Shown: positions 49,892 through 61,394, numbered from the stretch's first letter. The stretch is DNA of 64,000 nucleotides from Wolfiporia cocos (GCA_029448655.1 JACCLO010000003.1:2604001-2668000); one strand, 5' to 3'. The notes: generated by a model not told the origin, from the sequence alone. Program-made: numbers and translations.

Positions 49892-50945
49892 CTAGGTTAA
49901 TTACCCGTGGCTTCACCACAGTCACACTGCTTTTTCCACTTCAATATATTATTCCAATCCATGTGTGCCTATTTCAGATAATCAGGGGTTTTTTAAGTTA
50001 CCTGTGGATCCCCCATGAATTTCCTGTGCATTACCCATGGCTTCCCCAACTTCCCTCTTTTGTCTCTGCCTGCTCAGCCACTTCTGACACCTTGTTGATG
50101 CTGGGTCTCATCGTCACTTCACTTGTAATACTGTGTAATGTGGTGTCAAAATGTTTTGCAATCTTTTGGCAGGCATCTACAGCACAGGCCATTTATGTTA
50201 CAAAGATCCCTGTGGCATGAGGCATAAATCCCCATGGCACAGGGCACAGATCCCTGTGGTGTGGGGCACAAATCCCCATGGTGTGGGGTATTTACATTAC
50301 AAAATCCCCATGGCACAGGACACAAATCCCCGTGGCACAGGGCACAAATCTCCATGGCACAGAGCACAAATCCCCATGGCATGGGGCACAAATCCCCGTG
50401 GTACAGGACACACAAATCCCTGTGGCATGGGCCACAAATCCCCATGGTGTAGGGTATTTACATTACAAAAATCCCCATGGCACAGGGCACAAATCCCCAT
50501 GGCACGTGGCACAAATCCCTGTGGAATTGGGGTGCAAATCCCTGTGGCACAGGGTACAAATCCCCGTGGTGTGGGGTATTTACATTACAAAATCCCCATG
50601 CCACAGGACACAAATCCCTGTGGCATGGGCCACAAACCCATATGGAATGGGTCATGAATCCCCATGGTGTGGGTATGAATCCCCGTGGTGTGGGGCATGA
50701 ATCCCCGTGGCATGGGGCACGAATCCCCGTGGTGCGGGGCAGGAACAGCATGCACACCTTGCAGGCGCCAGGTGTGGGAATCCACTGGCCAACTCCGCAG
50801 ATGGCAGGCACCCTATCTAATGGGAGGAGGATCAACGATGCGCATGGATGCCACGCGGCAAACGTGGCATCCATGTGTGCAAAACACGAGCGACATGCTA
50901 GCGGCACACAAGCACCTACGGCATGAGCTCCCCTTACTTTATGGA
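49892..50945 (-). mobile_element. Non-autonomous Helitron copy 1
   Basis: 1054 bp. The + strand left end CTAGGTTAATTACCCGTGGC is the 3' terminus and its hairpin; the right end GGGGAGCTC-less variant GAGCTCCCCTTACTTTATGGA is the 5' terminus. The interior has a conserved unique part (49960-50200), then a 22-bp minisatellite (50200-50745). It carries no gene. Confidence 0.8.
50200..50745. repeat. CACAAATCCCC-type minisatellite, block 1
   Basis: Degenerate tandem copies of about 22 bp (CACAAATCCCCGTGGCATGGGG), each with a CCATGG- or CCGTGG-like core and frequent C/T and G/A variation. The block is punctuated by a longer spacer TATTTACATTACAAAAT. It yields open frames in several phases (NPHGTGHKSPW) that are not genes. 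Confidence 0.85.
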
Positions 50946-51511
50946 CTAGGTTAATTACCCGTGGCTTCACCATGGCACACAGTTTCAGTACTTAGTCTCT
51001 TAGATATCATGATATCTCAATCCATGTGCATATATGAGATCAATTCCAGAAGCTCATTAAAGTCCTCTTAAGCCTGCCCTAAAGTCAAGGGAACCACATT
51101 TCCAAGTTCTCTCAAGCCTGCCCTAAAGTCACACCATTCACGCACAAAGTAGGGCATCTTTGATAACATTCATAGCAGACACCAATCAATTACAAACACA
51201 TCCTCTACACTAATGTTTGACACTTCTTGAGGAATCCTAAGTCAAACACATAAGCATATAACAAACAGAATAAATGAAGAGCATACCGGACAGAGACATT
51301 CTAAGTCCAATCATACTTTCTTGTCAATCCAATCCCAAGTCCTATCATCTCAAGTCAGCTATGTGTGCACCTATTAGGATCAAACACATACCATTTTTGC
51401 TGAACTCAATAGCCATGGCCTCATTTGACCACAGATCTTCCTTCTCCACAGCACACAAATCCTGTATTCAAGAGTCAGCAATGGATTGGATGTGGTAGAT
51501 CATGCATACCA

Positions 51512-54500
51512 TCACAGCCAGTATGGTAACCATCCCTCCATTGATCCACACACCCCAAAGCATCCTCTAAGGAATAAGTCAGACCATTGAATGCATCCCA
51601 GATGCTGCAAGGGTGCATACCAATCGTTCAACAGGCCTGAAAGCACCTCGTGGTAGACAATGTTCGCTGTGCTGGTACTCTGTGAATCTGGTGGGAACAG
51701 GACTTTGATATGTTCTGCTGCCGTGCACCATGATAGAGAAACATAGAGCTGGCCATGAGAGAACACAGAAACACGTTGATCCAATCCCACATGCATGACT
51801 GACTGGCCCTGGGACTTGTTGATAGTCATGGCAAATGCAAGGCAGACAGGAAATTGCCGATGGGAAATGGAAATGGGGAGATCTTGGGCAGATGGCTCAA
51901 GAGTGATACAGGGGATGTAGACCACCTTTCCAGCATGGCTTCTTCCTAATATCTGGCACTGAAGTATATGAGGTCGTATTGACATCAGAATCATCCGTGT
52001 TCCATTATAGAGGCCATTGGCTGGGTCGATGTTCCAGAGAAGCATCAGAGGACAACCTGGCTTGAGAGCTAAATGAGCCAAGGGTAGGCTGGAGACGGTG
52101 ATCGAGTTGAGGTATTCAACAGGATAGTGCTCGTCCTCTACACCTACAACCTTGTCGGACCCTGTAAACACAACCTCCTCTCCTGGGAACCTGTCCAATA
52201 TGAAGGCATTGAGTTCTGCCACCGCATCGTTCTTGGCACACAGAATTGTCCGTTCGAGGAAGTATTGATCGGACTTGTTTCCTTCAGCAATGCCAGGATA
52301 AACAGCATCCACCAATCCTTGAACTGTATTGTCAGCCAGCCTCATGCTCTCTGGAAGAGAGACATTGTTCTGGGAAGACCTAGGATCCCCCACTCTGACA
52401 TCCAGCAACCACTGCGCAAAAGCATCACTTGCAGGTGTGCGGTCAAGCCGCATGTTCTGTGTAAGATGAAGGACCTGAACGTGCCTCCACAGATATGACT
52501 TCCTCAGGGAAGCAGACACAATCTGCTCCCTTGTGCCTCTAGGAACCACAGGTAGCGTCTGTCGGAAGTCACCTCCAAAAAGCATGGTAATGCCACCAAA
52601 TGGTACGTCCTTGTCCAGGATATCACGGAGGGTCCGGTCCACCGCCTCTATGGCATGGCGATGCTGCATGGGTGCCTCGTCCCATATGACAATCCCTGTT
52701 TCTCATATGAGATCAGCCAGATTGCTGTTCTTGGGGATATGGCAGGTCGAAGTCTCATGAACCGCTATGGGTATCTTGAACCTGGAGTGAGCTGTGCATC
52801 CACCAATGAGAAGCAAGGATGCAATCCCAGAGGATGCAACACAGAGTGCCACCTTCCTGTGCATACGAACTGCAGAAGCAATGGCATTACATGTGAATGT
52901 CTTGCCACCACCACCTGCACTGTGGAGGAAGAATATTTTCCCCTCTTGCTGTAGGATGGATTGAAGGACCACATTGTAGGCATTTGCATGCTCTGGATTG
53001 AAGCGCTCCCTGTCCACCTCCACTCCAACAGCAAGCTCTGCATCATCATAGGCAAGTTCCTCTTGAAGGATGAGATTTACATGTGAAGGCTCCCATTGTG
53101 CCTGAGGGAGGGGCATAGGTGGAAAGTCTGTTAGCCACCTTCCATACTTGAGCAGGATCTGATTAAGAAGGAACAGTCCCAGGTCCCAGACCTGTTCATC
53201 TGTGGGATCCTCATGCCCATAAGCAACAACTCGGGGTCGTAGGTCGTCGCAAATGTTATTCCTGAACCGGGTCCAGAGGTTGGCAGGCTCCACAGGATGA
53301 CAATGGGTGAGGAGTATGGCAAACAGATTGCGTAGCTGTGATCCTGACTGCATGTCTGCTGCCTCCTCCAAGCACAATGTACACTCCCCATTGTCCTCCA
53401 GAAGTCCATGGGCAGAGCATGCAGCCTTGAAGGTTGGGTATGCAACCCCATTGACCTTGCAGAGGTCATCCCAGCAGGTAGCACCCTTCACCACTGTGAG
53501 CAAGAGCCGTAGGTAGAACTTTTCACCGGCTGAAGGGTGCACAAAAGCCATCCTGCCTATTGAAAAGTCCTGTTGCCTGACCTTCCAGGTGCGGGACCTT
53601 GCATTCCACACAAAGTGCTGTGGGAAATCTTGGTACAGATGCTGTGTTGCCCCTGGAAGATCTTGGTTTGCCATGAACCATTCTGTGAGCTGGGTCTTTG
53701 TCAAGGATGGACAGTCAGCAACTTCATGGGGGTTGTCTCCCTCGGCAAAGAATATCATCTGCTCGTCCTTGAGATGTATGGTCAGCCGATATACAGAAGG
53801 CTTTTCCTCATGCATGGGAAATTCTGCAATGTGCCAAAATGCCTCCACTGGTCCAATGTAGCATCCGTCAATGTATTGTTTTACCTCGTCGACCTGTCCA
53901 ACCTCCAAGGTGGCACAGTCGTGCCCCTTGTAGATATATGTATGAATGTACTTCACTGCCCTGATAGAAGTGCAGATCTCCACATTGATATGGCAGTCCA
54001 ACATGGCAGTGAGGTGAGGGTTGTAGGGAACAACATGACGATTGTCAAGATGGTGACCCCTGGAGTTGACGTATGAATGGCCATTGTCAGGGCATGCATA
54101 TGTGGGGTACCCATCCTCTCCAAACTGGGTGTCCTCACAAAACTGCTTTGGATAATGCTTGGAGCAGGCCCTGTCCACCATGCATGGAGCATGAGGGTTA
54201 TCATCCCCACATGGCCCATGGAGCATGCATTTTGTGACCGTGTCATAGAGCTTTGGCTGTGTCTCCTGACAGGGAAGCTGTGCAGACATGATGCTGTCTA
54301 CTTGGCCACCATCATGAATCTTGTAGAAATCTTTGAGAAAAATCAGAAGGTGGACATGAGGCAGTCCTCACTTCTGAAATTCAATGGTGTAGACATCCCC
54401 AGCGAGCTCACCAAAGAAGCCATCCTTGATCAGCTTGATCAAGGCCTGGAGCTTCAGATGGAACACATGGGCCACAATATCAGGACGGTCTGCTGCCGTT

Positions 54501-56833
54501 TGCTTCTTCCGTGGTTGCCCAGGATTATCTTCATCAGCATCCAGCTCCAGCAATGCCTCCTGTATTTCAGGCCACTTAGGGTTGGCCGTCATCGTGAGGA
54601 ATATGTCAGGTTTGCGGCAATATCGGCAAATGGCCAGAGAGTCTTGAAGCAGCTGATACATATGCCGTGCACTTCCCAGATGGGAGGAGGGCAGAATGAT
54701 CTGCTGTCCCTGTTGGCCAAGGTCTGGAACATTGTCATTAGCATCAAGGGCATCCCTTACACTATTGTAGAGGTCTACACGGATCTGCCTTTGATTGTTC
54801 CGCACCCAGTGAAGCTTGCTGGCCTCAATGGAAGCCCACGCATCCACAACATATTGCTGAAAGAGACGTCCCCCACGGAAGAGATAGTCAAACTCCACAA
54901 CCACATCTTCATGTCTGATGATGCGGGGGTGTAGGCAGTAGGCATAGAAGCATTGTTCAGAGACTTTTGGGCTCCGCATCTGTCCTTGAGGGCCTGCTCC
55001 TGAGGGTATCAAGGGGTGCCATCCTTGGTCACCATGTGGAAACAGCAGCACGTAGTGCAATGGAGAATAGAGCAGGTGTGTGTTGCTAATCTTTTCCAAG
55101 TTACCACCACGGAGCCGGAGGATAATGTCTCTATGTCTTTGAACATCTTCGTCACCACTGCCTGGAATTACCGCTGCGACCTCATCTGTGGTGGGGAGGT
55201 TATAACGCCGTCTGTCTGCAGTATGCTGCAGCATTATGTGGGCCTGCACATTGAGCTGTTCTTCCAGTGGCTTTGCCTGTAGGATCTCAAATGCACGGCG
55301 GTAGAGAGGAACAAAGGGGTTATGCTCCTCAAATACGACCCACAGCTCACCCATGATTCCTGGATCCAGATTGTGATTCCGCATATTGCGGGTATCCAGG
55401 GCAGCCTGAGGATCATGTATATAGAGCTGTGCATATGATGGCTGCAGACCCTCTGGTGGAAGGAGGCTTCCCATTTTGTGGTACAGAGCACCATGTATCT
55501 TAAAGGAGTATGGGCCTGAGCCATTGAGGATGGCATTATCGACATTGACAGCAACAGACGTGAATGCAAAGGCATTGTTGTACTGCCGGATCTTGTCCTG
55601 GAATGATCGAGAGCGGGGATCCACCCCCATGAACAGTCGGCGTAATGCTGCAGGAGGCAGTTGTATAGGAGGCAGATCCACCTGGCCCTGAAGGCAACAC
55701 ACACCAAACCTGTGGCTGGTGTTAGTGGACGACTTCAAGCGCTCGCCTTTCCAGTGCAATGCATGGCAGTGTGGACATTGTATGTCCATCCTTCCAATGG
55801 AGTGACGGTCTGCTGGTTCAACATAAGGCTGCCTTCCCAAAGGGATATTTTGTAGGACTTGAAACTCTTGGTGCTGCTGCAACTCCCTTTGGAGTCTTGC
55901 CTGTTCGATCAGCCGCATGTCATCAGCAAGTGATGCATGCTGCTGGATCTCCCTTTGCAGCTGGGCCTGTTCAATTAGTTGCATGTCATCAGCTACTGCT
56001 GCACCCTGCTGCATATCCCTTTGAAATCTGGCCTGGTCAATCAGCTGTATGTCATCAGCAAGTTCTGCGTGCTGCTGGATCTCCATTTGCAGTCTGGCCT
56101 CTTCGATCAGCCATGTGTCATTAGCAAGTGCTGCTTGACGTTCAACCTGGTGTTCGTGCATCTGCTGCACAATCCTTTGCTGATCTCTGACATGGCTGTC
56201 ATGATTTCTGTGTTGCACCAATAATGTCTGATATTGACTGCCTACAGAGGAGGAAGGTGCCAGCATGTGTGGTGTGGAAGGAATGGACGTTTCCTGATTA
56301 TGTCTGCGTGCACGCACTCTGCTAGCGTGGCTTTCATTGAAACCATGTTCAAGTTCTGCCCGCCAATCACGCCGTGGAGGTACATGCGCTGAGTTTTCAG
56401 GGGGCCAATGATATGTAGCATGTGGATCAGGCATGTGGGATAGTCCAGGTACTGGTTGGTTCGACTGCAAAGGCCGACCCAGCTCAGGATGCCAGCTACG
56501 TATCTGGGATGTGTTCCAAGGAACGTTATGCAGATTAGAAGGACCTGCAACAGGGACATCATATGGTGGTCCAGCAATAGCCTGATTTTGTTGTAATGGT
56601 CCAGCCATGGGCTGGTTCTGAGAAACAAATGCACTTGCAATACCATGTTCCCCATGAGGGTGGTGCAAGGCAAAGTTAGGCTGTGGAAAGGGTTGCCTCA
56701 TCTGCAATCGCTGACGTTGCACAGATGGCGGTGTCATTTGCAGATGTGCTTCTCGATCCTGTGTCCTATGTTCCTCTCGGTCATGTTCTGGTGTAGAGGG
56801 AGGATCCCTACAACAGATTGTAACCTTCAGCAT
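51512..56833 (-). pseudogene. Helitron RepHel (HUH replicase plus Pif1-type helicase)
   Basis: One minus-strand frame of 1774 codons, closed by only two internal TGA codons (54368-54370 and 52703-52705). The N-terminal part is Gln-rich with about four 26-residue repeats (DDMRLIEQARLQRE) and a Cys/His cluster (CPHCHALHW). The Helitron-like N domain follows (FLTMTANPKWPEIQ). The HUH motif is GLPHVHLLIFL, directly after the first TGA; the two-Tyr motif is KYIHTYIYKGHD. The helicase part has Walker A SAGGGGKT, Walker B VIWDEAPM, LFGGDFRQTLPVV and INKSQGQS. The last motif reads YVSLSWCTAAEHIKV, with Trp where Arg is expected. It would cut and unwind DNA for rolling-circle transposition. The start (56833) is uncertain; an upstream exon is possible. 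Confidence 0.88.
55870..56150 (-). repeat. 78-bp coding repeats inside RepHel
   Basis: About four tandem units of 78 bp encode 26-residue segments of the pattern LADDxxLIxxARLQxxIQQHA, predicted to form a coiled coil. The units differ by several substitutions but keep the frame. Confidence 0.75.
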
Positions 56834-56895
56834 TCAGTATGTCTAGCAGAGCAGAATCCGTACATTATGAATGTGATTTTTGTGTGATGATATGA

Positions 56896-57290
56896 GAATT
56901 GTTGCCTCAAAGATTTGGTAAATCTATGTGCATCAACCCATCAGTGCCAAAGAACTCACTGCCAGAATGTTATAACAACCCACAGTATGTTGTGTTGTCC
57001 AAGCAAGTGTGGGGGGTTGCTTATCAGCTCCTCAAAGATTGGGGAGATCTATGTGCATCAACCCATCAGTGCCAAAGAACCCACTGCCAGAATGTTATAA
57101 CAACCCACAGTTTGTTGTGTTGCCCAAGCAAGTGTGAGGAAGGTCACTTATCAGCTCCTCAAATATTGGGGAGATCTATATGCATCAACCAATTAGCCAT
57201 AGAACCCAATGCCAGCATGTTATAACAACCCACAATATGTTGTGTTGCCCAAGCAAGTGTGGGGGAGGTTGCTTATAAGCTCACAGATAA
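56896..57290. repeat. 126-bp tandem repeat upstream of RepHel
   Basis: Three units with about 125-127 bp period, each containing ATCTATGTGCATCAACCC (56922, 57047, then ATCTATATGCATCAACC near 57174) and GTTATAACAACCCACA. A partial fourth begins near 57268. It lies in the 5' flank of the RepHel gene and may include its promoter. Confidence 0.75.
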
Positions 57291-57812
57291 GCAATGACTG
57301 TGTAGGGGCTTTCAACAGCTTATTACAGATGGTAATATGTCTGTCATTGCACCAATGTAGTGTGTCAATGTCTCTTGTCCCACTCCCCCACAGGGTAGGC
57401 AGGGGGCATTGTTTGTTACTGTTGTGACAGGGAAAGCCTAACACCTCCATCCACCCGTATCCACCTACTCGAGTTTTGGTGGGGCCCCCCTGTACGTTTT
57501 TGGCACCGATTTTTTTATTGCATAGATGTACTCTAATACCCATGTAGATTACAGTGGTAGCACAATTATTGCAACGCGCAGACAGGAAGATGCGCAAAAT
57601 GCGAAATGCACAGGTTTTTGTCAAACGCGGTGCATGCGTTGCAGGCACTGGGCGTGGGAATCCACCGACCAACTCCACGGATGGCAGGCGCCCTATCTAA
57701 TGGGAGGAGGATCAACGACGCGCATGGACGCCACACGGCGAACGTGGACGCCAGGTGTGCAAAACGCGAGCGACACATGATGCCTCCCACGCGAGCTCCC
57801 ATTACTTTTAGA

Positions 57813-58606
57813 CTAGCTTAATTACCTGTGGCTTTGCCACAAACGTTATGTCTTAAGAATATATTTTAGTCTCTGCCTGCTCAGCCACTCCTCCACCTCG
57901 CTGATGCTCGGTATCGTTGTCACTTTGCTTGTAGAATCTGTAACCAGCACGCATGCCTTGCAGGCACTGGGTGTGGGAATTCACCCCTGTGGCATTGGGG
58001 TGCAAATACCTGTGGCACAGGGTACAAACCCCTGTGGTGTGGAGTATTTATATCACAAAATCCCCATGCCACAGGACACAAATCCCTGTGGCATGGGGCA
58101 CAAACCCCCATGGCATGGGCCAAAAGTCCCCGTGGTGTAGGGCATGAATCCCCGTGGCACGGGGTACAAATCCCCGTGGTGTGGGGTATTTACATTACAA
58201 AATCCCCATGCCACAGGACACAAATCCCTGTGGCATGGGCCACAAACCCCCATGGAATGGGCCACGAATCCCCATGGTGTGGGTACGAATCCCCGTGGTG
58301 TGGGGCACAAATCCCCGTGGCATGGGGCACAAATCCCCATGGCATGGGGCACAAATCCCCGTGGCATGGGGCACAAATCCCCATGGCATGGGGCACAAAT
58401 CCCCGTGGTGCGGGGCAGGAACAGCGCGCACACCTTGCAGGCGCCGGGCATGGGAATCCACCAGCCAACTCCGTGGATGGCAGGTGCCCTATCTAATGGG
58501 AGGAGGATCAACGATGCGCATGGACGCCACGCGGCAAACGTGGCGTACATGTGCGCAAAACGCGAGCGACACGCTAGTGGCATGCGAGCTCCCCTTACTT
58601 TATGGA
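57813..58606 (-). mobile_element. Non-autonomous Helitron copy 3
   Basis: 794 bp. The 3' terminus is of the second type (CTAGCTTAATTACCTGTGGC, then ACAAACGTTATGTCTTA); the 5' terminus is TCCATAAAGTAAGGGGAGCTC on the minus strand. The minisatellite fills 57985-58420. Confidence 0.8.
57985..58420. repeat. Minisatellite, block 2
   Basis: Same 22-bp family as block 1, with several nearly identical consecutive units between 58300 and 58420 (GGCACAAATCCCCATGGCAT). Confidence 0.85.
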
Positions 58607-58934
58607 CTAGGTTAATTACCCGTGGCTTCGCCACGGTCACACTGCTTTTCCTACTTTAATATATTATTTTAATCTATGTGTGCTTATTTTAGATAATCGG
58701 GGTTTTATTTTGAGGTTACCTGTGGATCCCTCATGAATTTCCTGTGCATTACCCATGGGTTCCCCAACTTCCCTCTTTTGTCTCTTGTCTCTGCCTGCTC
58801 AGCCACTTCTGACACCTCACTGATCCTTGGTCTCATTGTCGCTTCCCTTGTAATACTGTGTAATGTGGTGTCAAAATGTTCTTCATTTTTTGGCAATCTT
58901 TTGGCAGGCATCTACAGCACAGGCCATTTATGTT

Positions 58935-59555
58935 ACAAAGATCCCCGTGGCATGAGGCATAAATCCCTGTGGCACAAAGCACAAATCCCCGTGGCACGGG
59001 GCACAAATCTCCATGATACAGAGCACAAATCCCTGTGGCATGGGGCACAAATCCCCGTGGCATTGGGGTGCAAATACCTGTGGCATGGGGTACAAATCCC
59101 CGTGGGGTGGGGTATTTACATTACAAAATCCCCATGGCACAAGACACAAATCCCCGTGGCACAGGGCACAAATCTCCATGGCACAGAGCACAAATCCCCG
59201 TGGCATGGAGCACAAATCCCCATGGCACAGGACACACAAATCCCTGTGGCATGGGCCACAAATCCCCATGGTGTAGGGTATTTATATTACAAAAATCCCC
59301 GTGGCACAGGGCACAAATCCCCATGGCACATGGCACAGATCCCTGTGGAATTGGGGTGCAAATCCCTGTGGCACGGGGTACAAATCCCCGTGGTGTGGGG
59401 TATTTACATTACAAAATCCCCATGCCACAGGACACAAATCCCTGTGGCATGGGCCACAAACCCCCATGGAATGGGCCACAAATCCCCGTGGTGTGGGGCA
59501 CGAATCCCCATGGTGTGGGGTATAAATCCCCGTGGCACGAATCCCCGTGGTGCGG
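58935..59555. repeat. Minisatellite, block 3
   Basis: Same 22-bp family, with three TATTTACATTACAAAAT-type spacers at about 59110, 59278 and 59400. The arrangement of variants is closely similar to block 1, suggesting recent common origin of the two copies. Confidence 0.85.
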
Positions 59556-59572
59556 GGCAGGAACAGTGCGCA

Positions 59573-60111
59573 TGTCACAGATTTTCCTAAGCTAACGCTT
59601 ATTTTTCCCTAATTTTCCCTAACGTTCTACAATTTCTACGCAATTGTCTCACTACAAGTTCCTAGTTCATATAGTTGTATTACACCTAACAGTCACATGT
59701 ACGGCTCCGGTTCCCGTCACCGATCTTATCTTTATCTTATCTTAGATAGCAACTCTCTGTCATCTTATCTTCATCATAGACAGACTTTCACGTCACAAGA
59801 CTCATCACGAGTTCTTACTCATCGCGCGTCAGCACGATGACAATGCCCGACCGGCATATACTCATATGAGTACCAGGGGTCCTGACCTTGTATCAATAGT
59901 CTTACCCGCGGTCCCATTAGTCCCGCACACTGTATTAGAGGTCCTACTAGACATGTATATATACTGTACTCTGAGTCGCTTAGGACTCAGACTAGTTCAT
60001 CTATCGACCACTGCTATTAGCCCCCCAAGCTAGTAGCCTATAAACCTCTGCTTATAAAGCTTTGTTACTCGTCCAACACCGCTTCAACATAATATAAGTA
60101 AGTTTGTGTCA
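59573..60111. mobile_element. Probable solo LTR in Helitron copy 4
   Basis: 539 bp, AT-rich and unlike the surrounding repeat, starting TGTCACAG and ending TGTGTCA. The flanking pentamers are GCGCA (59568-59572) and GTGCA (60112-60116), which differ by one transition. Sister Helitron copies read AACAGCGTGCAAAACGCGAG across this point, giving the empty site. It contains a TATATATA near 59957 but no coding sequence. Confidence 0.7.
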
Positions 60112-60303
60112 GTGCAAAACGTGAGCTAGCAGCGCACGCGCCTTGCAGGTGCTGGGCGTGGGAATTCACCGGCGCCAGGCACCCTATCTAATGGGAGCAG
60201 GATCAACAACGCGCATGGACGCCACGCGGCGAACGTGGACGCCAGGTGCGCAAAACGCGAGCGACACACGACGGCTCCCACGCGAGCTCCCATTACTTAT
60301 AGA

Positions 60304-61221
60304 CTAGCTTAATTACCCGTGGCTTCGCCACGGTCACACTGTGTTTTCCACTTTAATGTATTATTCCAATCCATGTGTACCTACTTCAGATATTCAGGGG
60401 TTTTTTTGAAGTTACCTGTGGATCCCCCATGAATCTCCTGTGCATTACCCATGGGTTTCCCAACTTGCCTCTTTTGTCTCTTGTCTCTGCTTGCTCAGCC
60501 ACTTCTGACACCTCGCTGATCCTCGGTCTCATCATCACTTCCCTTGTAATACTGTGTAATGTGGTGTCAAAATGTTCTTCATTTTTTACAATCTTTTGGC
60601 AGGCATCTACAGCACAGGCAATTTATGTTACAAAAATCCCCGTGGCATGAGGCATAAATCCCCATGGCACAGGGCACAAATCCCTGTGGTGTGAGGCACA
60701 AATCCCCATGTGTACCCCGTGCCACGGGGATTCGTGCCCTACACCACGGAGATTTTTGGCCCATGCCATGGGGGTTTGTGCCCCATGCCACGGGGATTTG
60801 TGCCCCATGCCACAGGGATTTGTGTCCTGTGGCATGGGGATTTTGTGATATAAATACTCCACACCACAGGGGTTTGTACCCTGTGCCACAGGTATTTGCA
60901 CCCCAATGCCACAGGGGTGAATTCCCACACCCAGCACCTGCAAGGCATGCATGCCGGTTACAGATTCTACAAGCAAAGCGACAACGATACCGAGCATCAG
61001 CGAGGTGGAGGAGTGGCTGAGCAGGCAGAGACTAAAAAATATTTTTAAGACATAACATTTGTGGCGAAGCCACAGGTAATTAAGCTAGTCGTGCCGTAGG
61101 TGCTCACGTGGCGTCCATGTGCACAAAATGTGCGCTGAATGTGCGCAAAACGCGAGCAACACGCTAGTTGCACGCTAGCGACACGCGAGCGCCTACGGTG
61201 CGAGCTCCCATTACTTATAAA
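60304..61221. mobile_element. Helitron copies rearranged by inversion
   Basis: The left part (60304 to about 60711) is in the array orientation with a first-type 3' terminus. From about 60712 to 61089 the repeat runs in the opposite orientation and ends in its own 3' terminus GTGGCGAAGCCACAGGTAATT-AAGCTAG. Directly after comes TCGTGCCGTAGG, a 5' end in the same (+) orientation, which flips back near 61113-61125 and ends at 61221 in array orientation. This is what an inversion spanning a head-to-tail junction would give. Confidence 0.7.
60640..60915. repeat. Minisatellite, block 4, with orientation switch
   Basis: About three units in the array orientation, then from about 60712 units in reverse complement (GGGGATTTGTGCCCCATGCCA). 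The switch falls within a unit. Confidence 0.8.
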
Positions 61222-61394
61222 CTAGCTTAATTACCTGTGGCTTCGCCACAAACGTTATGTCTTATGAATATATTTTAGTCTCTGCCCACTCAGCCACTCC
61301 TCCACCTCGCTGATGCTCAGTATCATTGTCACTTCACTTGTAAAATCTGCAACCAGCACATGCGCCTTGCAGGCACTGGGCATGGGAATTCACC

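Larger units (their letters stand above)
50946..57812 (-). mobile_element. Autonomous-type Helitron with RepHel gene
   Basis: 6867 bp with the same termini as its non-autonomous neighbours: 3' end CTAGGTTAATTACCCGTGGC at 50946 (+) and 5' end TCTAAAAGTAATGGGAGCTC read on the minus strand from 57812. The 57600-57812 part is homologous to the right ends of the small copies. It carries one minus-strand RepHel gene (51512-56833), a 126-bp tandem repeat (about 56896-57290) and no captured host gene that I recognise. A 21-bp direct repeat with CAAGCCTGCCCTAAAGTCA lies near 51069 and 51111 in its 3' part. Confidence 0.85.
58607..60303 (-). mobile_element. Non-autonomous Helitron copy 4, split by a solo LTR
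   Basis: 1697 bp including a 539-bp LTR. The 3' terminus is of the first type (CCGTGGCTTCGCCACGG hairpin); the 5' terminus is TCTATAAGTAATGGGAGCTC. The minisatellite spans about 58935-59555. Confidence 0.8.

Noticed and set aside
50200..50745. CRISPR-like look of short regularly spaced repeats
   Set aside because: Units are contiguous and degenerate with no unique spacers, and the genome is eukaryotic; this is a minisatellite.
50151..50973. Long overlapping open frames (NPHGTGHKSPW and similar) in the minisatellite blocks here and at 57.9-63.8 kb
   Set aside because: They arise on both strands and in several phases because the 22-bp unit lacks stop codons in most phases; the composition is pure repeat.
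53573..54934. Plus-strand frames of 167 and 285 codons across the RepHel gene
   Set aside because: Antisense of conserved Rep domain; no motifs of their own.
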